From contig OZ024666.1 of assembly GCA_964016415.1 (NCBI GenBank), forward strand, positions 2,771,310-2,835,309: a stretch of 64,000 nucleotides of DNA, in the 5' to 3' direction. Within the stretch, counting starts at the first letter, position 1; every line of letters begins with the position of its first letter. The DNA comes from Erwinia sp. (GTDB taxonomy: Bacteria; Pseudomonadota; Gammaproteobacteria; Enterobacterales; Enterobacteriaceae). Made by a program: the position numbers and the translations under genes. A model generated the notes under the pieces. It had not been told where the DNA came from, ran no database searches, and saw nothing but the letters and a program-made list of their open reading frames with translations. This document shows, one piece after another, positions 10,577 through 24,186 of this stretch.

Positions 10577-13500
10577 CTATTCTGGATCGTAGCCTAAATT
10601 AGGTGCCAGCCAGCGCTCCACCTCGCTGAGGGTCATACCTTTACGTTGTGCATAGTCTTCAATCTGATCACGTTGTAACTGGGCTACCGCGAAATACTTG
10701 CTTTGCGGATGACTGAAGTACCACCCTGATACAGATGCGCCGGGCCACATTGCAAAAGACTCAGTCAGTTTCATCCCTGTGTGTTTTTCTACATCAAGCA
10801 AATGCCAGATAGTGGCTTTTTCGGTATGTTCAGGACATGCCGGATACCCTGGCGCCGGGCGAATGCCCTGGTAATTTTCACGAATCAGTTCATCGTTGCT
10901 GAGATTCTCATTCGCCGCATAACCCATAACGTTGTTCTCACCTTTTTATGCAAATACTCAGCAAAGGCCTCCGCCAGACGGTCTGCCAGCGCTTTCAGCA
11001 TGATTTTATTGTAATCATCGTTATTCTGTTCATACGCCTGCGCCAGAGTGTCTTCTTCCAGTCCCCCAGTCACAGCGAACGCGCCCAGATAATCCGCTTT
11101 ACCGGAAGTGATCGGTGCGACAAAATCAGCCAGACAGTAATTGGCAAACTCTTTTTTCTCGGTCTGCTGACGTAAGTGATGGCTTACTGCCAGAATATCG
11201 CTACGCTGCTCATCACGATAAATAACAATGTCATCTCCCTGGCGATTCGCCGGGAATATCCCCACCACCCCGCGTGGCGTAAGCGCTCGCTGTCGATGCA
11301 GTTGATCAAGCAGCGCATTGGCATCGCTAAAAAGGCGCTGAGCCTCTTCACCCACCACATCATCCTGCAGAATTCTCGGATATTTACCCGCCAGTGACCA
11401 GGTCATAAAAAAGGGTGTCCAGTCGATGTAAGGACGTAACATCGCAATGTCAGCACTCACTTCCTCTACACCACAGAAAACCGGGCATGGTGGCTGATAG
11501 TTCTGCCAGTCAGTGGGTAAGCTATTGTCTCTGGCAACAGCCAGCGGTACGGGGGGAGTGCGTGGCTTTTTACGCGCGTATTGTATGCGAACGGTTTCGT
11601 ATTCGCGTCGCGTGCGTGCCACAAAATCATCACGCTGGCCTGAGGAGAGTAAAGCAGAGACGACACCAACGGTACGCGAGGCATTTTGTACATAAACCGT
11701 TGGCCCGGCATAGTTTTGCTCTATTTTTACTGCTGTATGGGCTTTTGACGTTGTGGCGCCGCCAATCAATAACGGTACAGTGAATCCCTGCCGCTGCATC
11801 TCTTTAGCAACGTGTACCATCTCGTCGAGTGATGGCGTAATCAGTCCTGATAAACCGATAATATCCGCCTGATGTTCAACAGCAGCCTGCAATATCTTTT
11901 CACACGGTACCATTACGCCCAGATCAATGATCTCATAGTTATTGCACTGCAACACCACACCGACAATATTTTTACCTATATCGTGAACATCGCCTTTCAC
12001 TGTTGCCAGAATAATCCTGCCATTTGAACTCCCTCCCTGCTTACTGGCTTCAATATAGGGTTCAAGATAAGCCACAGCCTGCTTCATCACCCTTGCAGAC
12101 TTTACAACCTGGGGGAGAAACATCTTCCCTTCGCCAAACAGGTCACCGACCACATTCATTCCTGCCATCAAAGGTCCTTCGATGACCTCTATAGGGCGTG
12201 TGGCCTGTAGACGTGCTGCTTCAGTATCCGATTCGATGAATTCGGTAATTCCCTTCACCAGAGCATATTCAAGACGCTTCTCAACCGGCCAGCTGCGCCA
12301 TTCAGCTTGTTGCTGGCGGTTATCATCTTCTGATTTACCGCCACGGTAAGCTTCAGCACAAGCCAGCAAACGTTCAGTGCTGTCTGAACGGCGGTTGAGA
12401 ATCACATCCTCCACCGCCTCTTTCAATGCCGGATCAACATCATCATAAATAGCCAGCTGGCCCGCGTTGACGATACCCATATCCATGCCATTGCGGATCG
12501 CGTAAAAAAGAAATACAGCGTGAATAGCTTCGCGGACGGGCTCGTTCCCGCGAAAAGAGAATGACACATTAGATACCCCACCTGAGATCATGGCGTGGGG
12601 AAGCTCACGTTTGATATCGTCACAAGCGCCAATGAAATCCACTGCATAATTGTTATGCTCTTCGATTCCCGTGGCCACAGCAAAGATGTTCGGGTCAAAG
12701 ATGATATCTTCCGGAGGGAAACCAATTTGTTCAGTCAACAGATGATAAGCACGGCGACAAATCTCAATTTTTCTTTCGCGGGTATCGGCCTGTCCCGTTT
12801 CATCGAAAGCCATCACCACCATGGCAGCACCATAGCGACGAATCGTCCGGGCATGTTCAAGGAACAGCGCCTCGCCTTCTTTCATCGAGATAGAGTTAAC
12901 GATGCCTTTGCCCTGGATACACTGCAATCCTTTTTCAATCACCGCCCATTTCGATGAGTCGATCATCACCGGTACCCGGGCAATATCAGGCTCACCTGCG
13001 ATCAGATTGAGAAAACGCACCATGGCTGCCTCAGCATCGAGCATCCCCTCATCCATATTGATATCGATAATCTGAGCACCACTCTCTACCTGCTGCAGCG
13101 CAACATCCAGCGCCTCGTTATATTTTTCCTCTTTGATTAATCGCTTAAATTTGGCTGAACCGGTAACGTTAGTACGCTCACCAATATTCACAAACAGTGT
13201 ATCCTGACCAATATTCAGCGGCTCCAACCCTGATAATCGACAGGACACGGGTAACACCGGTAGGGCTCGCGGCGCTACCCCCTCTACGACAGCGGCCATG
13301 GCAGCAATATGCTCGGGCGTGGTGCCACAGCAGCCACCAACGATATTTAAAAAACCCGCACGAGTCCACTCGCCTATTTGTTCAGCCATCGCGTTGGCAT
13401 CAAGATCGTATTCGCCAAAAGCGTTAGGTAATCCTGCGTTGGGATGAGCGGCCACATAACCTTCGGATATGCGTGACAGTTCCGCAATATAAGGACGCAA

Positions 13501-14256
13501 CTCATCGGGCCCTAAGGCACAGTTAAGTCCGAATGATAATGGCTCAGCATGGCGCAACGCATTATAAAAAGCTTCGGTTGTTTGTCCTGATAAGGTTCGT
13601 CCCGAAGCATCAGTGATCGTTCCCGAGATCATCAACAGTAACGTCACTCCCATCGCATCAAACTCGCTTTTGACGGCGTAAATAGCAGCTTTAGCGTTCA
13701 GCGTGTCAAAAACTGTTTCAATCATGATGATGTCGACACCACCCGTAATCAATGCATGGACAGACTCGCGATAAGCCTCAACCAGCTGCATAAAAGTGAT
13801 GTTACGATAAGCGGGATCATTCACATCAGGTGAAAAAGAGCAGGTTCGGTTCGTTGGCCCCAGTACACCAGCAACAAAACGCGGCTTATGTGGTGTTTTT
13901 GCACTCCACTCATCTGCGGCTATACGGGCCAGTTTGGCCGCAGCAAAATTAATTTCTGCAGACAGACTCTCCATATGATAGTCCGCCATCGCAATACGCG
14001 TGGCGTTGAAGGTGTTGGTTTCAAGGATATCTGCACCGGCCGCGAGGTAACTGTGGTGAATTTCACTGATCACATCAGGACGCGTTAATACCAGCAGATC
14101 ATTATTCCCTTTCAGATCACTCTGCCAGCCAGCAAATCGGGTACCTCTAAAATCAGCCTCATCCAATCGATAGCTCTGGATCATCGTTCCCATCGCGCCA
14201 TCCAGTAACATGATCCGTTTTACCAGCTGCTGCTCCAGCGCAGTTACTCTGTCCAC
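10577..14256 (-). pseudogene. metH: Cobalamin-dependent methionine synthase, frameshifted near its 3' end
   Basis: MetH moves a methyl group from methyl-tetrahydrofolate to homocysteine through cobalamin. All four modules can be followed: homocysteine domain with [10 protein letters not shown] and [11 protein letters not shown] (zinc cysteines), folate domain, cobalamin domain with [11 protein letters not shown], and the activation domain. The reading frame breaks in the activation domain: after LHKKVR the frame runs into unrelated residues and stops, while the expected [14 protein letters not shown] continues one frame over for 116 residues to the normal end. One G added to the GGG at 10923-10925 (minus strand TTATGGG) restores an intact protein. 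The GTG at 14256 with GAGGA upstream gives 1226 residues once corrected (E. coli 1227); the ATG at 14280 is an alternative. metA lies 98 bases upstream in the same direction. Confidence 0.9.
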
Positions 14257-14354
14257 TCTGCTATCCTCATTAACACCCATTATTCAGCCAGATAAGCTTA
14301 ATCGCACCACACCCGACCACAAGCAACGCTATGTGCGGCAGGTACAGTATCTGC

Positions 14355-15284
14355 TCATTCGAGGGTCGGATTCATTGACCTAAGATCAAATGGTGTAATT
14401 TGATAAACAAAATAATTCAGCCAGTTGGAAAATAATAAATTACCGTGACTACGCCAACTGGCACAGGGCGTCAGTGCAGGATTATTCTGAGGGTAGTAAT
14501 GATGAGGAATCTCAGGACTCAATCCTGCCTGCAGATCGCGCTGATATTCTCCTGCCAGCGTCAGTGCATCATATTCAGGATGACCCGTGACAAACGCCAG
14601 ACGTTTATCTTTACTGGCAAATAAATATGCACCAGCCTGATCAGACTCTGCGAGAAGATCCAAATCCGTGTGGTCACGCAGTATCTGCGTCGGAAAATCA
14701 GCATAGCGTGAATGAGGTGCCAGAAAACTATCATCAAACCCACGGGTCAGAAGTGCATGTGGGTCCAGTGTCTGGTGTGTATAGACTCCTGATAGTTTTG
14801 TTTCCCGGGTCAACTTGGGAATACCATATAAAATATTCAAGGCCGCCTGAACGGCCCAGCAAACAAACAATGTCGAAGTGACATGCTCTTTAGCCCAGTG
14901 GAGTACACGCTGAATTTGCGGCCAGTACGCTACGTCATTAAAATCAACCAATCCCAGAGGGGCACCTGTCACAATTAGCCCATCAAAATTCTGTGATTCA
15001 ATCTCATCAAAATTACAGTAAAAATTATTCAGATGTTCAGTTGGCGTATTACGCGACTCTCGCGAATCGATACGCAGCAACTGAATATCTACCTGTAATG
15101 GAGAGTTGGATAACAAACGCAAAAACTGATTCTCAGTTTCTATTTTTTTTGGCATCAGATTAAGGATCAGTACTTTCAACGGACGTATTTCCTGGCCTGT
15201 TGCGCGGGATGCTGTCATCACAAACACATTTTCTTCGCGTAAAAAACTGACCGCTGGCAACTCATCCTGTACTCGAATCGGCAT
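14355..15284 (-). CDS. metA: Homoserine O-succinyltransferase
   Basis: First committed step of methionine synthesis, activating homoserine with succinyl-CoA. 309 residues, the E. coli length. The nucleophile Cys is in [20 protein letters not shown] (about residue 142) and the catalytic His/Glu in [12 protein letters not shown]. The stretch GAGGTAATAAGG precedes the ATG, as in E. coli. Four tandem met boxes stand upstream, so MetJ repression is expected. Between metA and metH E. coli carries aceBAK and iclR; here there is nothing. Confidence 0.97.
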   Translation of the reverse strand: MPIRVQDELPAVSFLREENVFVMTASRATGQEIRPLKVLILNLMPKKIETENQFLRLLSNSPLQVDIQLLRIDSRESRNTPTEHLNNFYCNFDEIESQNFDGLIVTGAPLGLVDFNDVAYWPQIQRVLHWAKEHVTSTLFVCWAVQAALNILYGIPKLTRETKLSGVYTHQTLDPHALLTRGFDDSFLAPHSRYADFPTQILRDHTDLDLLAESDQAGAYLFASKDKRLAFVTGHPEYDALTLAGEYQRDLQAGLSPEIPHHYYPQNNPALTPCASWRSHGNLLFSNWLNYFVYQITPFDLRSMNPTLE

Positions 15285-15650
15285 AACCTTATTACCTCAA
15301 AGCATACGTTTAAACGTTTAGACATCCAGACAGCTAAAGATAACGATAAACTCGGCTTATGTCGAGAGCGGTGAAGATAAGGTGAAAAAATTTCATTCAC
15401 ATCGCCTCGCAGGCCATGATGTGATCAAATACTAAACAGCAATTCTGTTCTTCCGGTGAAAAACGTGATGCCTCTTTACAAATCATTCACCAGATTAGCA
15501 GGCAATATGGCTGAATCAGAAAGCAGCCAGGCCATGTCTGGGATGAAGCAAAGCAGAACGAGAAATCAGGAAAGAGGATTGAAAGCGTTCACACAGAAGA
15601 GCAACGACTGCTTTACATAGTGTATTGATAGTCAAAACGTCAGAAATGTA
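15285..15650. other. Gene-free stretch upstream of metA
   Basis: About 370 bases between the metA start and the rRNA operon terminator. Apart from the met boxes no gene or RNA was recognised; in E. coli yjaA and yjaB lie here. Confidence 0.6.
15304..15335 (-). promoter_or_regulatory. Four tandem met boxes (MetJ operator) of metA
   Basis: Read on the plus strand: ATACGTTT, AAACGTTT, AGACATCC, AGACAGCT, each an 8-base variant of AGACGTCT, with no gaps. They end 20 bases before the metA start, overlapping the likely promoter. MetJ binds such arrays cooperatively with S-adenosylmethionine. Confidence 0.85.
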
Positions 15651-15679
15651 AAAAGCCCTGCACAATAGTGCAGGGCTTT
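15651..15679 (-). terminator. Terminator of the rRNA operon
   Basis: On the minus strand AAAGCCCTGCAC / GTGCAGGGCTTTT with a 4-base loop, followed by T residues, just beyond the last 5S gene. Confidence 0.9.
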
Positions 15680-15686
15680 CTGTTTG

Positions 15687-15806
15687 ATGCCTGGCAGTTC
15701 CCTACTCTCGCATGGGGAGACCCCACACTACCATCGGCGCTACGGCGTTTCACTTCTGAGTTCGGCATGGGGTCAGGTGGGACCACCGCGCTACTGCCGC
15801 CAGGCA
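15687..15806 (-). rRNA. rrf: 5S ribosomal RNA, distal copy
   Basis: 120 bases beginning TGCCTGGCGGCAGTAGCGCG and closing with GGGAACTGCCAGGCAT, the standard enterobacterial 5S. It is the second of two tandem copies and is nearest the terminator. It differs from the proximal copy at one base (position 15736, G on the plus strand here, A in the other); this copy carries the E. coli base. Confidence 0.98.
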
Positions 15807-15982
15807 AATTCTTGATGCGGAAACAATTCGTTTCTGCTGAAAGTTTTAAGTGGGAAATAAACCAAAATTACTTATTACCCAATATAATACTTATACTTCT
15901 GTTACAGATAAAATTTGTATTAATTATTTTTCTATCTTCTGTAACACAAAACCCTTAACTTAAGGATCCTGATACTAAATTG

Positions 15983-16102
15983 ATGCCTGGCAGTTCCCTA
16001 CTCTCGCATGGGGAGACCCCACACTACCATCAGCGCTACGGCGTTTCACTTCTGAGTTCGGCATGGGGTCAGGTGGGACCACCGCGCTACTGCCGCCAGG
16101 CA
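15983..16102 (-). rRNA. rrf: 5S ribosomal RNA, proximal copy
   Basis: 120 bases, identical to the distal copy except for the base at 16032. Spacing to the distal copy is 176 bases of A/T-rich sequence. E. coli rrnD also has two 5S genes, so the arrangement is known but not the rule. Confidence 0.98.
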
Positions 16103-16130
16103 AATTCTTGGTGCCAGAAACAAATCTTTT

Positions 16131-16215
16131 GCACTGCTGCTGCGTTGGCTGCTATCGCGATGTTCAGTCACATACCAGCGTATGCTCCTTCTCATCGTCT
16201 CGGTTGCCGCCTTGC
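16131..16215 (-). repeat. Enterobacterial-type interspersed repeat in the 23S-5S spacer
   Basis: On the minus strand it reads GGCGGCAACCGAGACGATGA, GGAGCATACGCTGGTATGTG, then GCAGCCAACGCAGCAGCAG. The layout GGCGGCAA - GGAGC - short palindrome - GTGACTG - GCCAACGC resembles a dispersed repeat common between genes in Yersinia, Serratia and Erwinia relatives (from memory, not searched). The centre CATAC-CAGC-GTATG (16171-16184) is a small hairpin. It accounts for much of the long 23S-5S spacer. Confidence 0.55.
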
Positions 16216-16236
16216 TTCAGCACAAAATCTTTCGTT

Positions 16237-16272
16237 TCCGCTAAATTTTTCTAATCCGCTAAATTTTTCTAA
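16237..16272. repeat. Two perfect tandem 18-base units in the 23S-5S spacer
   Basis: TCCGCTAAATTTTTCTAA occurs twice head to tail (16237-16254, 16255-16272). It is probably a recent slippage duplication in untranslated spacer RNA. Confidence 0.85.
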
Positions 16273-16325
16273 AATCCGGTGAATCAAGCTGAAAATTCTG
16301 TCTCTCTAAACGCCTCTGGCGTTGT

Positions 16326-19228
<2,903 letters not shown>

Positions 19229-19358
19229 TCACAACCCACAGGCGTTTAACACGCTTGCAGACTGCAAACATTTGAGAGACTCGAACATATCATTACTTCA
19301 TTCTTATTACGGAGAATGAGAACAATATGTCGTTTCAAATTTTCAGCTTGTTCCGGAT

Positions 19359-19370
19359 TGTTAAAGAGCA
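19359..19370 (-). promoter_or_regulatory. Spacer boxA antitermination site
   Basis: Minus strand TGCTCTTTAACA, the boxA sequence, between tRNA-Glu and 23S. It recruits the Nus antitermination complex again before 23S. Confidence 0.8.
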
Positions 19371-19451
19371 AATATCTCAAACACCACTTACCCGCAGGTA
19401 AATGCAGTTTTGAGATATTGTGGAGACATCTTTCACCTGTCACCAGGCAGG

Positions 19452-19526
19452 TGGCGTCCCCTAGGGGATTCGAACCCCTGTTGCCGCCGTGAAAGGGCGG
19501 AGTCCTAACCGCTAGACGAAGGGGAC
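19452..19526 (-). tRNA. gltT: tRNA-Glu (anticodon TTC) with encoded CCA
   Basis: 75 bases from GTCCCCTTCGTCTAGC to CCCCTAGGGGACGCCA, cloverleaf complete: acceptor GTCCCCT/AGGGGAC, anticodon loop CTTTCAC with TTC complementary to 19491-19493, T arm GGGGTTCGAATCCCC. It is the only tRNA in the 16S-23S spacer, as in the E. coli rrnB/C/E/G type. Confidence 0.98.
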
Positions 19527-19569
19527 ACTAAAGTGTCGCGACTTCGCAGCCGTCCTGCTCATTACTTTC

Positions 19570-19595
19570 TATCAGACAATCTGTGTGAGCACTTC
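19570..19595 (-). other. 3' half of the 16S RNase III processing stem
   Basis: The minus strand here contains CTCACACAGATTGTCTGAT, complementary to ATCAGACAATCTGTGTGGGC in the leader at 21274-21298. The two flanks pair around pre-16S for RNase III cutting. Confidence 0.75.
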
Positions 19596-19614
19596 ACAAA
19601 ACCGTATCTTCAGG

Positions 19615-21153
<1,539 letters not shown>

Positions 21154-21273
21154 AAAGCTTGATTTGCTTACACTCGGTAAGCGATGCTCGAGAAAAACGT
21201 CGTAATGAATTTATTACGTGTTCACTCAAGACTTGATATTTTTTGCATCCGGAGATGCTGATATCAATTCTGT

Positions 21274-21298
21274 GAGTGCCCACACAGATTGTCTGATA
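21274..21298 (-). other. 5' half of the 16S RNase III processing stem
   Basis: Leader sequence ATCAGACAATCTGTGTGGGC (minus strand), complementary to the 16S trailer at 19570-19595. Confidence 0.75.
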
Positions 21299-21301
21299 AA
21301 T

Positions 21302-21313
21302 TGTTAAAGAGCA
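21302..21313 (-). promoter_or_regulatory. Leader boxA antitermination site
   Basis: Minus strand TGCTCTTTAACA, followed directly by the processing stem, as in E. coli rRNA leaders. Confidence 0.85.
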
Positions 21314-21343
21314 GTGCCACAGCGTGTGTGGCGCAGGGTGCAG

Positions 21344-21371
21344 ATACTACGCTTTCCCGCTTCAGAGTCAA
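21344..21371 (-). promoter_or_regulatory. rRNA promoter P2
   Basis: TTGACT (21366-21371) and TAGTAT (21344-21349) with 16 bases between, in the context TCTGAAGCGGGAAAGCG that resembles E. coli rrn P2. Confidence 0.85.
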
Positions 21372-21438
21372 GTGATTTATCACTCTGCCTCTCACTTACC
21401 GTCAGCTTCCCAGCCTTGTTCCCGGTCAGTGGAGGCGC

Positions 21439-21466
21439 ATTATAGGGAGCTGACGCAGGAAGGCAA
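21439..21466 (-). promoter_or_regulatory. rRNA promoter P1
   Basis: TTGCCT (21461-21466), 16 bases, TATAAT (21439-21444), followed by the GCGCC discriminator and CACTG. The block CAGCTCCCTATAATGCGCC is nearly that of E. coli rrn P1. Upstream (21467-21500) is A/T-rich, fitting an UP element. Confidence 0.9.
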
Positions 21467-21539
21467 GGCCTATTTAATAAAATAGTTACTGTTCGTTCTC
21501 TTTTTCAACAACAAGCTTAGCAAAACATACAATCACCAA

Positions 21540-22073
21540 TCACGAATTACAACCTAACTCAATGAATTCATGAGAAAATCTACCAACCTGATTCCAGTCA
21601 GTAAATTCGAATTCTTTTGTTTTATCTGTTTCACCGCCGGTGATTCTCATAATCAGCTGAATCATGACTCTGTCGAAAAAAATATAGCGGGGATAGCGTA
21701 GTGCGCCCGCAAAAACTGCACAACACTCCGGCTCCCACGGCGTATCCAACAGGAATTTACGGGTATAAACATTGGTTTTAGGGGTGTTTTTACCCGCTTT
21801 TCTTGCAGTCAAATTGACTGAATAAAAACCACTTCGCCGCTGCTGTAACTGTGGTAAGTAAGTTTTTACCGCTCTGGCGACTTGCGGGTGAAAATGCCCG
21901 TAACGTATCGAAGCTCCTATCAAAACCCGATCGTATTTTTCCCATTCAACGGAAGTGATGTGCAAGATATTGATGACATCACACTCTTGTTTTTCCCTTA
22001 CAATATTGGCGATATAAGCCGCAATATCACGGGTTTGGCCATCGCGGGTAGAAAAAAGGATCAATGCTTTCAT
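21540..22073 (-). CDS. hemG: Menaquinone-dependent protoporphyrinogen IX dehydrogenase
   Basis: Oxidises protoporphyrinogen IX to protoporphyrin IX in haem synthesis, passing electrons to quinones. Flavodoxin fold with the FMN loop FSTRDGQTRDIAAYIA at residues 7-22; 177 residues (E. coli 181). It closes the pepQ-yigZ-trkH-hemG set and lies directly upstream of an rRNA operon, as hemG does before rrnA in E. coli. Confidence 0.96.
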   Translation of the reverse strand: MKALILFSTRDGQTRDIAAYIANIVREKQECDVINILHITSVEWEKYDRVLIGASIRYGHFHPQVARAVKTYLPQLQQRRSGFYSVNLTARKAGKNTPKTNVYTRKFLLDTPWEPECCAVFAGALRYPRYIFFDRVMIQLIMRITGGETDKTKEFEFTDWNQVGRFSHEFIELGCNS

Positions 22074-22089
22074 TATCAGGCTACCTTTT

Positions 22090-23541
22090 TTATTCTCGCC
22101 AGAATGTTGGAGTGAACAGCACTAACAGCGTAAAGACCTCAAGTCGACCAAAAAGCATTGTCAGAATCAATATCCACTTGGCTGTGTCATTCATCACTGT
22201 AAAGTTATCTGCTACTAAGCCTAATCCTGGACCTAAGTTATTGAGTGTGGCAGCAACCGCTGCGAAGGCAGAGAAATCATCAACCCCCGTGGCAATAATT
22301 GCCAGCATACTCAGCAAAAAGACCAGCGCATAAGCCGAAAAAAATCCCCAGACGGCTTCCAGTATCCTTTCAGGTAACGCTCGTTGTCCCAGCTTAATGG
22401 TGTAAACCGCATTTGGATGCACCAACCGCTTCAGTTCTCGCGAACCTTGTTTAAACAGCAATAAAATTCTGATGACTTTCAGTCCACCACCTGTCGATCC
22501 GGCACAGCCACCGATAAATGCTGAACACAACAGCAGCACAGGCAGAAATAAGGGCCATCGTGCAATGCTATCAGTAGTGAAGCCTGCTGTAGTCGCCATA
22601 GATACCACCTGGAAAAACGCCTGATTCAGCGTCTGCAAGGGGGTGGTATAGGTATTATGTAGCCACAGTACCAGAGTACAAATCGCAACCAGTGTCAGTT
22701 GCACACCAATAAATATGCGGAATTCGGGATCACGCCAATAAACACGTAATGAGCGCCCACTGATCATGGCGAAATGCAAACCATAATTACAACCAGAGAT
22801 CAGCAGAAACACTGCAATAATCGTATTGATCGTCGGGCTATTGAAATAGCCAATACTGGCATCATGTGTTGAGAAACCACCAATCGCGATGGTTGAAAAA
22901 CTGTGACTGATTGCATCAAAAAACGACATCCCGGCAAACCAGAGCGACAACGCACATGCTACGGTGAGTAATACATAGATAAGCCAGAGAGTTTTTGCCG
23001 TTTCTGCGATACGTGGCCGCATTTTATTGTCTTTAAGGGGACCCGGCATCTCAGCCCGGTAGAGCTGCATTCCTCCGACGCCCAGTATTGGCAAAATCGC
23101 CACTGCCAGTACAATGATCCCCATTCCTCCAAGCCATTGCAGCATCTGACGATAAAATAAAATAGCTTTTGGCAGGCTATCGAGTCCTGTCAGAGTCGTT
23201 GCGCCAGTGGTAGTCAGCCCGGAGAATGATTCAAAAAAAGCATCTGTCAGTGATAAGTTTGGGTGTTCGGCGAAAATAAAGGGCATCGCTCCGACACTCC
23301 CCAGAACAGTCCAGAACAGCACGACGATTAAAAAGCCTTCCCTGGGCTTAAGCTCTTTCTTTTGCTGACGATTTGGCCACCACAACAGAGATCCTATTAG
23401 CAGAGCTAAGAAAAAGGTCTGTGTGAACGCCAGCCCTGCTCCATCACGATAAATTAACGCTACCAAACCAGGTATGATCATGGTGCCGGAAAAGAGAATG
23501 ACCAGTAGACCAACGATGCGGGTAATGGCGCGAAATTGCAT
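22090..23541 (-). CDS. trkH: Trk system potassium uptake protein TrkH
   Basis: Membrane potassium channel subunit gated by TrkA. 483 residues, as in E. coli. Four pore-loop repeats are seen, for example FESFSGLTTTGATTL, FSTIAIGGFSTHD, VVSMATTAGFTTDSIA and AAVAATLNNLGPGLG, with the selectivity glycines in place. Sixteen bases separate it from hemG; 12 from yigZ. Confidence 0.97.
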   Translation of the reverse strand: MQFRAITRIVGLLVILFSGTMIIPGLVALIYRDGAGLAFTQTFFLALLIGSLLWWPNRQQKKELKPREGFLIVVLFWTVLGSVGAMPFIFAEHPNLSLTDAFFESFSGLTTTGATTLTGLDSLPKAILFYRQMLQWLGGMGIIVLAVAILPILGVGGMQLYRAEMPGPLKDNKMRPRIAETAKTLWLIYVLLTVACALSLWFAGMSFFDAISHSFSTIAIGGFSTHDASIGYFNSPTINTIIAVFLLISGCNYGLHFAMISGRSLRVYWRDPEFRIFIGVQLTLVAICTLVLWLHNTYTTPLQTLNQAFFQVVSMATTAGFTTDSIARWPLFLPVLLLCSAFIGGCAGSTGGGLKVIRILLLFKQGSRELKRLVHPNAVYTIKLGQRALPERILEAVWGFFSAYALVFLLSMLAIIATGVDDFSAFAAVAATLNNLGPGLGLVADNFTVMNDTAKWILILTMLFGRLEVFTLLVLFTPTFWRE

Positions 23542-23553
23542 GAAACTGATCCT

Positions 23554-24186
23554 TTACTGTACGGATTTTTCGGGGTTATCTGGCACAAGTGACAACGTGC
23601 CCCGGCTAAAGTCAGCCAATCGTTGGGTAAACTCTGCTACCTGAGCGTAGGGTAATGCCAGATGGAGCGAAACTTGCTGCGCAAATTCACTTTCATGCAC
23701 CACTCCCTGAAAATGGCTCATCAAACGTTCTACCTCAGCATGTTGCCCATAACTACAGTGCAGCGTGAAATTACGCATCGGGATTTTTTTCTGGCGGGGC
23801 AAAGTACGCAATGCTTGCTGCACGCCGCCGCCATAGGCTTTGACTAACCCGCCGGTTCCTAACAATACACCACCAAAATAACGTACAACTACCACACTAA
23901 TTTCACCAACCTGACTCCCAAGCAGTTGCGCCAGCATAGGTTTTCCTGCAGTCCCTGACGGTTCACCATCATCTGAAAAACCGTAAGCTTGTGAATCATC
24001 AGGTGCCCCGGCTATCCATGCCCAGCAGTGATGCCTTGCTACAGGGTGCTCATTTTTTACCTGCTGAACAAAGGCTTTCGCTTCACTGATATCATGCGTA
24101 TGCGCAACTATCGTGATGAAACGACTCTTCTTAATCTCTTCTGTCACGCTATAGCGTGCCTGGGCAGGTATATCGTAAGCGTCCAT
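23554..24186 (-). CDS. yigZ: IMPACT-family protein YigZ
   Basis: Cytoplasmic protein of unknown cellular role, 210 residues. The UPF0029/IMPACT N-terminal domain is clear: ARHHCWAWIAGA, AYGFSDDGEPSGTAGKPML and VVVVRYFGGVLLGTGGLVKAYG. The C-terminal domain is ferredoxin-like. Its ATG shares a base with the pepQ stop (TAATG), which suggests coupled translation. Confidence 0.95.
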   Translation of the reverse strand: MDAYDIPAQARYSVTEEIKKSRFITIVAHTHDISEAKAFVQQVKNEHPVARHHCWAWIAGAPDDSQAYGFSDDGEPSGTAGKPMLAQLLGSQVGEISVVVVRYFGGVLLGTGGLVKAYGGGVQQALRTLPRQKKIPMRNFTLHCSYGQHAEVERLMSHFQGVVHESEFAQQVSLHLALPYAQVAEFTQRLADFSRGTLSLVPDNPEKSVQ

